64,000 bases of DNA from Pseudoalteromonas sp. '520P1 No. 423' (GTDB lineage: Bacteria > Pseudomonadota > Gammaproteobacteria > Enterobacterales > Alteromonadaceae), in assembly GCF_001269985.1 (NCBI RefSeq), contig NZ_BBZB01000002.1, positions 1,054,001 to 1,118,000 of the forward strand, given 5' to 3'. Of this stretch, positions 19,400 to 27,782 are shown one piece after another. The translations under genes and the position numbers were made by a program. The notes below the pieces were generated by a model. That model was not told where the DNA came from. It saw only the letters and a program-made list of their open reading frames with translations, and did no database searches. The stretch's first letter is position 1; the number at the start of each line of letters is the position of its first letter.

Positions 19400-19870
19400 T
19401 TATTTAGCTTTAATTGAATAAGCTTCTAATGAAATCCCTGAAATTTTAAATCGAACATGTTCTGCGGTAAATGCATCGGTATTACTGATATTATCAAATG
19501 CTTTTTGGGATACAAGTATCCCATTGTTTTGAAGATGCCTGATTAATTTCATCAAGTTGATTATTGATATCAATTGCTGTTTTTATCGCATCTTCGGCGC
19601 TTTGAAATGAAACAAATTCATTATCTGCTACAAACTTGAGTAAAGTACCTGAGTTTTTTGATATCAGTGGTTTTACTGTACATCTCATTTTTTCTATCAT
19701 AGCTAAATAATAAACGATGCCATATCTTTGCGTTACTAAAGAAAACCCCGACATATCCATTATTAATATATAACCACTTACACCATATTTTGCCCAAATC
19801 AATTCTTCCATTTCATATTTATTATCATCAGATTGGTGAAAGTAATCACCTAATAATGTCTGTAATTCTG
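19400..19870 (-). pseudogene. Broken class III nucleotide cyclase-like gene
   Basis: The minus-strand frame 19811-19494 encodes YILIMDMSGFSLVTQRYG and FVADNEFVSFQSAEDAIKTA, the start of an adenylate/guanylate cyclase-type domain. In another frame directly after, GILVSQKAFDNISNTDAF and the terminal FKISGISLEAYSIKAK supply the end of the same domain. The central Gly-rich segment expected between them is missing, so the gene lost an internal piece and its frame. Sense codons also continue upstream (LQTLLGDYFHQSDDNKYEM), so the original start lies before 19811. It borders transposase debris. Confidence 0.7.
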
Positions 19871-19919
19871 TAACTATTCACTAGGGGAAAATTATTTTAT
19901 AATGAGCCTTTTTAGCTAT

Positions 19920-20312
19920 TGACCGATCCTGCCAGTATGCCAAGCCAGTGCAATGACTTAATCGCCCAAGCTTCAATGAATTTAAACAGCATCAACATCA
20001 CTGAAATAGTTGAGCAAACTAAACTCAGTTACAAGAAGAGAAGACGCTCACGCCTGCGTTGAAGCTGTCTATCGAGCTTATTCTTGTTATCGTTGTTATG
20101 CTTGTCAGTAAATTGGGACTTAACAGTAAAAATAGTCGTATTGCGCCATCAAAAATATTAACCGAGAAAAACAAACCAAAAATAAATCAGATAAGCCAGC
20201 GGGTGGACAAAAAGGCCGAACGGGTAAAACGCTGACTCAGACAGAGACGCCCGATGAGATAGAAGTCATTTTAGTTGACCGAGACATGTATAGAGTTGAT
20301 CTACATAATTGA
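19920..20312 (+). pseudogene. IS66-type transposase remnant
   Basis: Across shifting frames the plus strand reads DPASMPSQCNDLIAQ, then GLNSKNSRIAPSKILTEKN, then KPAGGQKGRTGKTLTQ, ending TETPDEIEVILVDRDMYRVD. This follows the N-terminal part of IS66-family TnpC proteins, where a NSKNSS.PPS block precedes a PGGQKGH block. Several frame changes and the absence of the catalytic domain show it is dead. No terminal repeats were found. Confidence 0.65.
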
Positions 20313-20524
20313 ACGGTTTTTCAAAGAAATTAACAAAATTAAACATAAGTGAAATTTGATTTTTCGAGATGACTTTTGTAGGAGAGTAATAAAGATATAC
20401 ATACTGAATTACTCTACAACACCTATTAATCAGGTTAAAAAATCATCTTTAAGCTCTTTTAATTTGTTGGCAACGTCTTTTTTATTCATTGTGAATCCAT
20501 ATTCAGTTAAGGGAGATTTTCCCC

Positions 20525-20959
20525 CTAAGGTTGCTTAGTTCCATCTATTTCTAACGCTGCTTTATCAAACGTGTAAATAGTGGATATTTCATCTTTATTT
20601 AACTGACCATGACGCTTTGATTTATTAACAATTAACGCATCTGGAAAGTCTGCTTGCTTGGTTTTACCGCTTGATTTAATTGGCTTGGCATTAGTAAAGT
20701 CTTTTAATGCGCCCCACACCGACTGACCATCTTCAAACGTCAAATTAGGCTCTGCAAACAATGCATGAATTACATCAATAATTTGTTCTTTACTTAGGCT
20801 GTAGCGTTTACCCTTTAATGTCCAAATTGTTTCCGTCAATACAACATCAGTGATAAGCACTGATTCAGTACCAAGGATTAACTTAGTAGCCTTGTTAGCT
20901 TGCTTTTCATCATCTTGTAACAAGTAACGAAGCAATACATTAGTATCAATAGCGATCAT
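20525..20959 (-). CDS. vapC: VapC-type PIN-domain toxin
   Basis: A 144-residue PIN-domain protein of the VapC toxin class, predicted to be a metal-dependent RNase. The first acidic residue is in IDTNVLLRYLL (Asp4), the second in VLTETIW (Glu near 43), and further acids lie in DFPDALIV near 103 and TIYTFDKAA near 128. It overlaps the antitoxin stop codon by four bases (ATGA), typical of translational coupling. The RNA target cannot be told from sequence. Confidence 0.87.
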   Translation of the reverse strand: MIAIDTNVLLRYLLQDDEKQANKATKLILGTESVLITDVVLTETIWTLKGKRYSLSKEQIIDVIHALFAEPNLTFEDGQSVWGALKDFTNAKPIKSSGKTKQADFPDALIVNKSKRHGQLNKDEISTIYTFDKAALEIDGTKQP

Positions 20960-21177
20960 TTATTTAAGGCACTCTCTAAAGATTCTTGCTCACTAATTGT
21001 TGAGTTTGTAGCAATACCCTTTAATAAGCCTTTCGCTGCACCTGATTGCTTCTTCACGATAGAGATCACACCTTGTCTATCAACAAAGCTTTCAATATCA
21101 TCACCAGCGTTAATATGCGCGACAACGCATTGTTCAATCGGTAAGGTAATTTGTCTTTTTGCGCTAACTTTAGCCAT
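20956..21177 (-). CDS. vapB: VapB-type AbrB/MazE-fold antitoxin
   Basis: A 73-residue swapped-hairpin antitoxin. The N-terminal half (KVSAKRQITLPIEQC, then GDDIESFVDRQGVISI) is an AbrB/SpoVT DNA-binding domain; the C-terminal tail would neutralise VapC. It is the first gene of the pair, with two palindromes just upstream that fit autoregulation by the toxin-antitoxin complex. Confidence 0.87.
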   Translation of the reverse strand: MAKVSAKRQITLPIEQCVVAHINAGDDIESFVDRQGVISIVKKQSGAAKGLLKGIATNSTISEQESLESALNK

Positions 21178-21185
21178 AACAGCCT

Positions 21186-21247
21186 CTTTACTATTTAATA
21201 TATAGTAAAGAATAGCGTATCTTTACTTAGTGTCAATAAGTAAAGAT
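21186..21247. promoter_or_regulatory. Two palindromic operator candidates of vapBC
   Basis: ctttactat at 21186-21194 mirrors atagtaaag at 21202-21210, and atctttactt at 21219-21228 mirrors aagtaaagat at 21238-21247. All four arms share the core ctttact/agtaaag, so this looks like a four-half-site operator directly before vapB. VapB-type proteins are known to bind such inverted repeats. Confidence 0.65.
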
Positions 21248-21346
21248 CATGAACTACCCCGCGACTAAAGATCACTGGGTTTTCTCGACAGTGTTTGATA
21301 AATATGAGAGAAATTTTGAAGTTGATTTGTTTATCTAAAAGTGAAA

Positions 21347-21380
21347 ACTAGATGTGTAAAATTCACATCTAGTATTTTTT
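21347..21380. terminator. Strong hairpin terminator
   Basis: actagatgtg at 21347-21356 pairs with cacatctagt at 21364-21373 around a seven-base loop, followed by T6 on the plus strand. On the minus strand it lies just after the truncated reading frame ending at 21385. Confidence 0.7.
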
Positions 21381-21384
21381 GACA

Positions 21385-21465
21385 TTAAGGTCTGAGTTTT
21401 TCATATTCAACGGTACGATCTTCAAATGTCCACTGTGTAGGATTCACATTGTAGTGTTCTGCTTT
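21385..21465 (-). pseudogene. C-terminal stub of a gene cut off at the IS3 element
   Basis: On the minus strand the reading frame AEHYNVNPTQWTFEDRTVEY runs to a stop at 21385-21387 and is followed by a strong terminator. Its upstream part is replaced by the end of the IS3 element. It therefore looks like the tail of a protein whose body was removed when the element inserted or rearranged. I cannot name the family. Confidence 0.5.
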
Positions 21466-22692
21466 AATTAAACCGGACACTTTAATAATGGAATATAATC
21501 CAATTATTGAGGTGTAAAATGACAAAAAAATAAAAATTAAAAGCTATACAGTTGAATTTAAAAAAGAAGCTGTAGCATTAGTTACTGAGCAAGGCTATAG
21601 CGTATCTAAAGCCGCAGAATCGTTAGGAATAACAGATAAGCTACTTTATAACTGGAAAGCTAAGTTTGAAGTAGAACAATCAGGAGTTAGCTTAAATGTT
21701 GATGAAAAAACTGATTTATTAAAACTTCGTCAAGAAGTCAAAGAGCTAAGGATGGAAAAAGAGATCCTAAAAAAAGCCAGTGCCCTCCTTCTAAGTAAAG
21801 TAACATTTCAAACCATAAAGCAGCTTTCTTCGATATTTCCTATAGCTAAACTTTGTAAAATGATGAAGATCAGCCGTTCAGCTTATTATGCTTGGCTCAA
21901 TCGTCCAGCAAAAATAATAACGGCAGAGCAATTAAATTTATATCGAAGCGCTAAGGTTATCTTTAAAGAGAGCCGTAACAGCTTAGGTTATAGAGAGTTA
22001 CGAAAGCGATTATGCAAGGAGGGCTTTCAAATTAGCGAATATAGCGTAAAAAAACTAATGACTCAGCTTAATTTGGTTGTAACGCAGCGTATTGCTTATA
22101 AAGTAACAACCAAGCGTAAGCATAGTGATGCTGTTGCAGATAATTTACTTAACCAAAACTTCAACCCTATGGCACCAAATAAAGTTTGGGCAGGTGACGT
22201 TATCTATCTAAAAACTACTGAAGGTTGGATGTATCTAGCCATTGTTATGGATTTGTATTCTCGTCGCATTGTTGGTTGGCATATTGATAAGCGAATGACT
22301 ACAGATTTGGTAAGCAAGGCTATGATTAAAGCGTATAACCTACGGCAGCCGCCCAAAGGTCTGGTGTTCCACAGTGACAGAGGTTCACAATATACCAGTA
22401 AAAGTTATCGTAAGTTGCTAACAAGTTATAGTGTTCGAGCTAGTATGGGCGATGTTGGTGCCTGTTGGGATAATGCTGTAGTAGAACGATTCTTTGGAAG
22501 CTTAAAACATGATTGGTTATTTAAAGTACCCCAGCTAACCAGAGAGCATATGAAAAATGATGTAACTGAATACATGCGATATTACAACGTAAAAAGGCTT
22601 CATACGGCAAACAAGGATATGTCGCCAATTGAATATGAAATTAGTTATGAAAATTCTTTAAGAAAAGTGTCCTGATTTAGTTGCGCAGAACA
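21455..22692 (+). mobile_element. IS3-family insertion sequence
   Basis: The element is about 1.24 kb. Its ends are imperfect inverted repeats of about 29 bp: TGTTCTGC(14)ACACTTT at the left (from 21455), and the same pattern inverted at the right (to 22692). Between them lies one transposase gene of the OrfA/OrfB type. The three bases next to each end (tag and cct) are not a direct repeat, so the original target duplication is not visible. Confidence 0.85.
21519..22675 (+). CDS. IS3-family transposase, OrfA and OrfB in one frame, start disrupted
   Basis: The OrfA part (SYTVEFKKEAVALVTEQGYS, helix-turn-helix, then a Leu-rich coiled segment ending EILKKASALLLSK) runs straight into the OrfB integrase core. 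The DDE residues are in AGDVIYLKT, VFHSDRGSQYTSK and DNAVVERFFGSLK. Unlike usual IS3 elements, both parts are in the same frame. The natural ATG at 21519 (after GAGGTG) reads MTKK then a stop: one A is missing from an A7 run, after which the long frame is open. An intact frame with an internal ATG exists only from 21752. Activity depends on slippage, an unseen start, or a sequencing error. Confidence 0.8.
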
Positions 22693-22860
22693 CCTGGTGT
22701 TAAATTAGCGCTTACGTTTATAGCTCCAGACTAAACCTAAGTATCTGCATCCATTAAGGCAACGCAGCTATTGTATATTTAGACTGATCACATATTTATT
22801 GTAATTGGTATTACACATATGAATTTTAAACTTAAAATTGGTAATAATATAGAAAAAAGA

Positions 22861-22889
22861 AAGGCCGCTATAAATTGTAGCGGCCTATT
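22861..22889 (-). terminator. Terminator of the LipL32-like gene
   Basis: aggccgcta at 22862-22870 pairs with tagcggcct at 22878-22886. On the minus strand the stem is followed by a T-rich stretch, and it lies about 25 bases after the stop codon. Confidence 0.8.
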
Positions 22890-22913
22890 TATTTTAGTAA
22901 TTAGATTTGAATA

Positions 22914-23594
22914 TTAGTCATTAACTAATTTATTTAACTTTTCAAGTGAGCTGGCTACTTTTACACCCGGAATGTTACTACCAATAGTGGCCATGTATGA
23001 ACCATTTACTTTCCCTCTGAAAGAAGTAAAAGAAACACGGTATACACCACGCACTAATGACTCTGTTGGGCTACTGATTTTAGATTCATGTCGTAATATA
23101 GAGTTATATTTATTGCCACCAGGGTTTTTTGGTAGTTCACTACTATCGTCATTTGTTTTTAGTGTTTTGACAACTTTACCACCATTTTTAATTTTTTTAG
23201 GATCCGATATGTCTAGTTTGTCCAAAACTAAGTAAGTATCAAAATATGCCTTTTTATCTTTTTTCATACTTTTTTTGAATATTGAATGAACAAAATCTTT
23301 TTTTCCAGGTTTATCTTTCGCTGGAGAAACCATAGAAACACCTAGCTCATCTATTGCAGCAGGTACCCATAAATATAAATAATATGCATCTTTATTTTTA
23401 TATTCACCATCTGGCTTTATATTAGTATCAACATAACCAAAGTATTTTTCATATTTTACGTATGGTAAGTTAACCTTAAAAGAGCCTATCCCTTCTGATT
23501 TAGAGCTTTTAAAATTATAGTCATCACCACCAAAAAAACCGGTACATAGAGCAAAAGTCGCACCTGCGAGTAATAAGTTCTTATATTTTTTCAT
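22914..23594 (-). CDS. LipL32-like surface protein
   Basis: A 226-residue exported protein that resembles LipL32, the major surface lipoprotein of pathogenic Leptospira. Shared landmarks in order are YFGYVDTNIKPDGEYKNKDA, YYLYLWVPAAIDELGVSMVS, the NKYNSILR block, LVRGVYRVSFTSFRGKVNGS and GSNIPGV. Homologues are known in a few marine bacteria, including Pseudoalteromonas tunicata. The signal sequence LLLAGATFALC ends with a Cys at residue 17, but Leu before it is not a standard lipobox, so lipidation is uncertain. The acidic calcium-binding run of LipL32 is shortened here to NDDSSE. The start is supported by AAGGAAT upstream. Single-gene unit. Confidence 0.8.
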   Translation of the reverse strand: MKKYKNLLLAGATFALCTGFFGGDDYNFKSSKSEGIGSFKVNLPYVKYEKYFGYVDTNIKPDGEYKNKDAYYLYLWVPAAIDELGVSMVSPAKDKPGKKDFVHSIFKKSMKKDKKAYFDTYLVLDKLDISDPKKIKNGGKVVKTLKTNDDSSELPKNPGGNKYNSILRHESKISSPTESLVRGVYRVSFTSFRGKVNGSYMATIGSNIPGVKVASSLEKLNKLVND

Positions 23595-23730
23595 TTTAAT
23601 TCCTTTTAAATAAGTAAATTAGTTATATGTATTAAACATCTTGTTACATAAAGTAAACCTGAGCATAACATAGTATTGTTGAAATATAATCGTTAAAGGT
23701 ACAATAAACTGAATTTGAGGAGATATTTTT

Positions 23731-24180
23731 TTGAAATTAGCCATGCAATCAAAATTATTACTTTTAGGCGCTTCAATCGCCTTTTGTAAAGCGATTTGGC
23801 ATTTATTATGTATTATCGGTGGACCATCTTGGTTTGAATTTGCCAGAGCACCAAAAGAAATTATAGATTCTGCAAAACAAGGAACTTGGCTTGCACCAAT
23901 AGGAACTATATTTGTTGCTACTTTAATGTTTATTTGTAGTTTATATGCACTATCTGCTATTCACATTATTAGGCAGCTGCCTTTACTTAAAACAGCGCTG
24001 GTTGTGATAAGTAGTATGTGTTTGATCAGGGGGGCGTTTGTCATTCCATACATAATACAGTTTGGCTTTGATATGTGGGAATTTATTGCTGCAATTGTAT
24101 GGTTTTTTGTCGGGCTATGTTATCTAATAGGGACTGTTGAAATATTAAATAATATAAGAAAGGAATCAAATGGTGTCTAA
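23731..24180 (+). CDS. Small four-helix membrane protein
   Basis: A 149-residue hydrophobic protein with about four membrane segments (near 8-28, 52-75, 85-108 and 115-138). I do not recognise the family. The start is TTG at 23731, favoured by GAGG at 23717-23720; an ATG four codons later is possible but poorly spaced. It is a single gene between LipL32-like and channel genes, with no visible functional link. Confidence 0.6.
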   Translation: MKLAMQSKLLLLGASIAFCKAIWHLLCIIGGPSWFEFARAPKEIIDSAKQGTWLAPIGTIFVATLMFICSLYALSAIHIIRQLPLLKTALVVISSMCLIRGAFVIPYIIQFGFDMWEFIAAIVWFFVGLCYLIGTVEILNNIRKESNGV

Positions 24181-24203
24181 GTTAGATTTGGTAGTTGGTT
24201 TTA

Positions 24204-24402
24204 TTATTTACCAAACCAAGTATGGTCTTTATTCCACCACTGACTAATATTTAAAAACTGTTTGTAAGTGGCACTAGAGCTAACATTTACAGCTTTTTTA
24301 ATTATGATTTTAAAACCATGTTTATCTTTTTGAATGACTTCTGCAAATAAACTGCTAGAGAAGAAAAATAGTAATATGAGTAATTTATTAATTGTTAATA
24401 GT
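24204..24402 (-). pseudogene. Truncated SRPBCC-type exported protein
   Basis: The minus strand reads a signal peptide (KLLILLFFFSSSLFA) followed by EVIQKDKHGFKIIIKKAVNV and FLNISQWWNKDHTWFGK, then two stops. The last block resembles the start of SRPBCC (Bet v1-like) domain proteins. Only about 65 codons remain, and no start codon is found in frame (stop codon just before). It is a remnant of a longer gene. Confidence 0.55.
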
Positions 24403-24604
24403 TAAATGGAATTGAATTAAAAAACAAAAGCATATATTTACCATTTTGAATATTTCAAACTTAGTAACAATTGATATTTGATTTGAATATAAGAACTATT
24501 TAAACTCACCGAAAATATTTTAATAGGAGTCATTTTTTAATAAGTTAATCATATATCACTTAATTTCCTTCTTGTTATTTACTTATTTTTTCATGGAAAC
24601 AAAC

Positions 24605-25414
24605 ATGTTATCTTCATTAAAATTACTATTTGAACGTCTTGATAATAGTAAGCTATTTCAATCAATCATTATTTTTGTCATCGTAGTATCCGCATTAAGT
24701 GTTGGAGCACATACATATGAATTACCTCCATGGTTTGATCGTGCGCTAATAATTTTAGACACAGGTATTACCGTTTTCTTTTTAGTTGAAATTATTATCA
24801 GGTATATCGCACTGAATGATTTTAAAAAGTTCTTCTCTAAAGGCTGGAATATATTCGATGTAATAATCGTAGTGGGTAGTTTAGTTCCTGTTGCTGGCTC
24901 CACTATATTTATCGCACGTTTATTACGTGTATTTAGAGTGCTGCGTTTAGTATCTATTATCCCAGAGCTTCGAATGTTGGTTAATGCTTTACTTAAAGCG
25001 ATCCCAAGGATGGGTTATATTGCTTTACTCATGTTTGTTATTTTTTATATTTATGCAGCGATTGGCAGTATGCTTTTTACGAATATAAATGAAACGTTAT
25101 GGCGAGACTTATCGATTGCCATGCTAACATTATTTAGAATTGCAACCTTTGAGGATTGGACTGATGTTATGTATGAAACAATGGAAATTTACCCTTTAAG
25201 TTGGATTTATTATCTGAGCTTTATCTTCTTAACAGCTTTTATCTTTTTAAATATGATGGTTGGCGTGGTACTTGAAGTAATGACCAAAGAAAGTGCAGAT
25301 TTTGCGGCTGAGCATCAAGACGAAGATACAAAGCCTGCTAGCAAAGGTCAGATCAAAGCGTTACAGGCTCAAATCGCCACTTTATCTGAACAATTAGCAA
25401 ATAATAAAAGTTAA
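24605..25414 (+). CDS. Single-domain voltage-gated cation channel
   Basis: An ion channel with six membrane segments of the NaChBac/NavAb kind, acting as a tetramer in the inner membrane. S4 carries Arg every third residue (ARLLRVFRVLRL). The pore helix and filter read RIATFEDWTDVMYE. S6 is followed by a cytoplasmic tail with a coiled coil (KGQIKALQAQIATLSEQL) suited to tetramer assembly. The filter has Glu and two Asp where sodium-selective channels read TLESW, so calcium permeability is possible. An open frame begins at TTG 24572 and another ATG lies at 24593; I prefer ATG 24605 because of GGA seven bases upstream. Confidence 0.87.
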   Translation: MLSSLKLLFERLDNSKLFQSIIIFVIVVSALSVGAHTYELPPWFDRALIILDTGITVFFLVEIIIRYIALNDFKKFFSKGWNIFDVIIVVGSLVPVAGSTIFIARLLRVFRVLRLVSIIPELRMLVNALLKAIPRMGYIALLMFVIFYIYAAIGSMLFTNINETLWRDLSIAMLTLFRIATFEDWTDVMYETMEIYPLSWIYYLSFIFLTAFIFLNMMVGVVLEVMTKESADFAAEHQDEDTKPASKGQIKALQAQIATLSEQLANNKS

Positions 25415-25420
25415 TACATA

Positions 25421-25450
25421 AAAACAGCCCTAAATATTTAGGGCTGGTTA
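25421..25450. terminator. Bidirectional terminator
   Basis: The perfect 20-base palindrome agccctaaatatttagggct is at 25426-25445, with AAAA to the left. It separates the convergent channel and anchor-protein genes. Confidence 0.8.
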
Positions 25451-25458
25451 AGCATAGA

Positions 25459-26001
25459 TTAACCTTTTATCGTATAGACCCCTTTAATAGATAATGTCAC
25501 AACAACAGGCTCATCAGATGGATTTTTCCAATACCAGCCATGAGAGCCTGCAAACGGAGTTGTTAAGGTACCCTTCATGTCTTTTGAGGTTGTAATAGAA
25601 AAACTCTCAAAGTAACCCGTTGTATCACCTTTGGGCTCTCCATGAAAATCAAAAAATAACTCTGCGCCATCTGTTTGCCATTTATATTCAAGGTGCGCAT
25701 GTTTATCCATTAATAATTTGTACTCAAGACCTTTATTTGCTGGGATCTCGATTTGTACTATATCACTTTTAGGTTTAACACCAACTCCAATGTTACTTTT
25801 TGGTGTACTTAAAGGTTCAGGAATACCAGCTGTTTGAGATAATTTGGTTAAGCCTAAAGCTTCACCTACCCCTGTTGGGTCAATATTATACTCTGATGGT
25901 AAAATACACGTTATAAGTAACATACTAGCAATAACTGAAGCGAGTAAACTTGCCTTTATTAAGGTTTTTGTAGAATGGATTGGTACATTAATTGTATTCA
26001 T
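25459..26001 (-). CDS. Transmembrane anchor protein of a HupE-type metal locus
   Basis: A 180-residue protein with one N-terminal membrane helix (ASLLASVIASMLLITCILP) and a periplasmic domain containing YKWQTDGAELFFDFHGEP and GSHGWYWKN. It resembles proteins annotated as transmembrane anchor protein that accompany HupE/UreJ and metal efflux genes in proteobacteria; their exact role is unknown. It starts 13 bases after the HupE gene, which indicates co-transcription. Confidence 0.7.
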   Translation of the reverse strand: MNTINVPIHSTKTLIKASLLASVIASMLLITCILPSEYNIDPTGVGEALGLTKLSQTAGIPEPLSTPKSNIGVGVKPKSDIVQIEIPANKGLEYKLLMDKHAHLEYKWQTDGAELFFDFHGEPKGDTTGYFESFSITTSKDMKGTLTTPFAGSHGWYWKNPSDEPVVVTLSIKGVYTIKG

Positions 26002-26014
26002 ATTTCTTTATCCT

Positions 26015-26713
26015 TTAAATATTTACGAAATAACCTGTTAACTGAAAACCTACTAGCATCAAACCACCGCTCATTAATAGGGTGTTTGCTGCAGTTGAAA
26101 ACTGCATAAAGCTGGTGTGTTGTCGCCAAAAGTTCATCAATATGAGTACTAAACCTAAAGCTAAAAATTGACCAATTTCTACGCCGATATTAAATGAAAT
26201 AATATTTGTTATAAGCCCATCTTGTGGTAACTGGAACTCTTGAATTTTAGTTGCTAATCCAAATCCATGAAATAAACCAAAAATCATCACTGCTGCTTGG
26301 GTATTGGGCTGATAGTTAAAGAGCCTTTTAAAGCCACCTAAATTATCAAACCCTTTATAAACGATTGATAAACCGATAATAGCATCAATTAAATAAGCAT
26401 TTATTTGAACATTATTTAAAACACCCAATAGTAAAGTAATACTATGCCCTACTGTAAATAAGCTGACATATATCACCACATCTTTTGTTTTAAATAAAAA
26501 GAATATAACTCCAACTAAAAACAAAAGGTGATCGTAGCCTGTCACCATATGTTTAGCACCAATATAGATAAAAGGAATAATTGAAACCCCTTGATTACTT
26601 GTCAAAAACTGTTTTGTGTTTTCATCTACACCATGGGAAAATATTGAAAATGAAGCCAATACTGCTGTCAGGATGATTATAAAATGCATTATATTTTTAG
26701 ATGAGATAGTCAT
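26015..26713 (-). CDS. HupE/UreJ family membrane protein
   Basis: A 232-residue protein with an N-terminal signal-like helix and about six further membrane helices. HupE/UreJ hallmarks are visible: GYDHLLFLVGVIFF, TVGHSITLLLG, IFGLFHGFGLA and FNIGVEIGQF. The conserved His and Asp residues in these helices are thought to carry nickel or cobalt across the membrane. No urease or hydrogenase genes are nearby, so nickel uptake for those enzymes is not supported here; a general metal role is more likely given the flanking anchor and His-rich proteins. Confidence 0.85.
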   Translation of the reverse strand: MTISSKNIMHFIIILTAVLASFSIFSHGVDENTKQFLTSNQGVSIIPFIYIGAKHMVTGYDHLLFLVGVIFFLFKTKDVVIYVSLFTVGHSITLLLGVLNNVQINAYLIDAIIGLSIVYKGFDNLGGFKRLFNYQPNTQAAVMIFGLFHGFGLATKIQEFQLPQDGLITNIISFNIGVEIGQFLALGLVLILMNFWRQHTSFMQFSTAANTLLMSGGLMLVGFQLTGYFVNI

Positions 26714-26845
26714 ATATCACACCTATGTTTTATTAATATTTCTTTCATAGTTACTTCTATTTTTTTATAGGAAATTACAAAGACACCACTACCAAGATAT
26801 AGATAAGGCATAACTTTGATTAATTATTATTTTAAGGAAGTAAAA

Positions 26846-27232
26846 TTAAACAGTTGGAGGTGGTATTGGTGGTGCGTATATGAGATTTTTATATTCTTTA
26901 CTAAAGCCAATCACACTTAAAGATTGGTAATAAGCTGTGGTTAAAGCGAGATTGCTTGGCGGAAAATAGACTGTATGTGAATGGTTTGCATGTTCATGAT
27001 GCTGTAAATCTGATTCTATATTGTGAGTTAACTGTTTGTTATTATTTTTATGATGTTCATGCCCGTGGCTGTGATGATGGCTGACTTCAATGCCCATTGG
27101 GTGTTTATCACTAGGATATTGTATTGCGTTATTATTTGTTGATGAAGTTAGTTGGCAGGCAAATATGATTAACATAAAAATTAATGTTAGCTGCTTTAGC
27201 AAATTTTGCTTTTTAGCATTTATATTAATCAA
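26846..27232 (-). CDS. Small His-rich exported protein
   Basis: A 128-residue protein with a signal peptide (LTLIFMLIIFACQLTSS, possible lipobox-like Cys) and a histidine-rich centre: SHHHSHGHEHHK near 51-62 and HHEHANHSH near 78-86. The tail is YAPPIPPPTV. It lies upstream of hupE on the same strand with a 132-base gap. A role in buffering periplasmic metal is inferred from composition and context. It parallels the small protein at 17738-18112 beside the RND pump. Confidence 0.7.
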   Translation of the reverse strand: MININAKKQNLLKQLTLIFMLIIFACQLTSSTNNNAIQYPSDKHPMGIEVSHHHSHGHEHHKNNNKQLTHNIESDLQHHEHANHSHTVYFPPSNLALTTAYYQSLSVIGFSKEYKNLIYAPPIPPPTV

Positions 27233-27434
27233 GCAATGACCTATTTAATCACAAAAATGTATTTAAAGTGAGTTACATTTAAACAAAGCAAAATTGTAAT
27301 GTCCACTTTCATTATATGTAAAAAATTAAAATTATTTAAAATTCAAAGAAAAAACACTTAGTCTATTGTTAATGTAAAGGATTGAATTAAAACAAACCAA
27401 ACATGCATTAATTTGTAATACTCTTATTACTTAT

Positions 27435-27757
27435 CATACACTTAAATACCTGTTTTGCTAAAAATATAATACTTGCTATTGCATCTAGTGAAGGTCCACC
27501 ACATATGATAAGAGGTGAGCACCACGGTATAGACCTTGATATTGTACAAGCTATTTTATTTAAATTAGGTTATTAAGTAAAATCTGAATTCCCAAGTCTT
27601 GCAAGAGGAAAGCATCTTGTTATTTCACATAACTATGATGCGGTCGCGCCTATTTTTTGGCAACAAGATGAGCTTGATTTTTATGCCTGTGATCCAATAG
27701 TGCAATATAAACCTATGGTATTTTCGCTTAAAATAAATTTAGTCCAGCTAGGTTAAG
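27435..27757 (+). pseudogene. Decayed solute-binding protein gene
   Basis: The plus strand reads IILAIASSEGPPHM, then HHGIDLDIVQAILFKLGY, a stop, and then SLARGKHLVISHNYDAVAPI and FWQQDELDFYACDP. This is the beginning of a family-3 periplasmic binding protein (mature N-terminus, G.D.DIV.AI..KLGY pattern), interrupted by a stop and cut off by the repeat region at 27783. No in-frame ATG is seen at the front. Confidence 0.65.
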
Positions 27758-27782
27758 TGATTTAAGAGGTGCCTCAATAAAA

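Noticed and set aside
20356..20538. 60-codon open frame on the plus strand near vapC
   Set aside because: No ribosome site, no recognisable features, and it overlaps the vapC end; composition fits chance.
20430..20540. Minus-strand fragment reading GGKSPLTEYGFTMNKKDVAN to a stop after vapC
   Set aside because: It reads like the tail of a protein, but no start or upstream part exists apart from vapC in another frame, so it is too short to call.
26015..26713. HupE as part of a hydrogenase or urease cluster
   Set aside because: No hydrogenase or urease genes occur in the window; neighbours suggest a general metal role.
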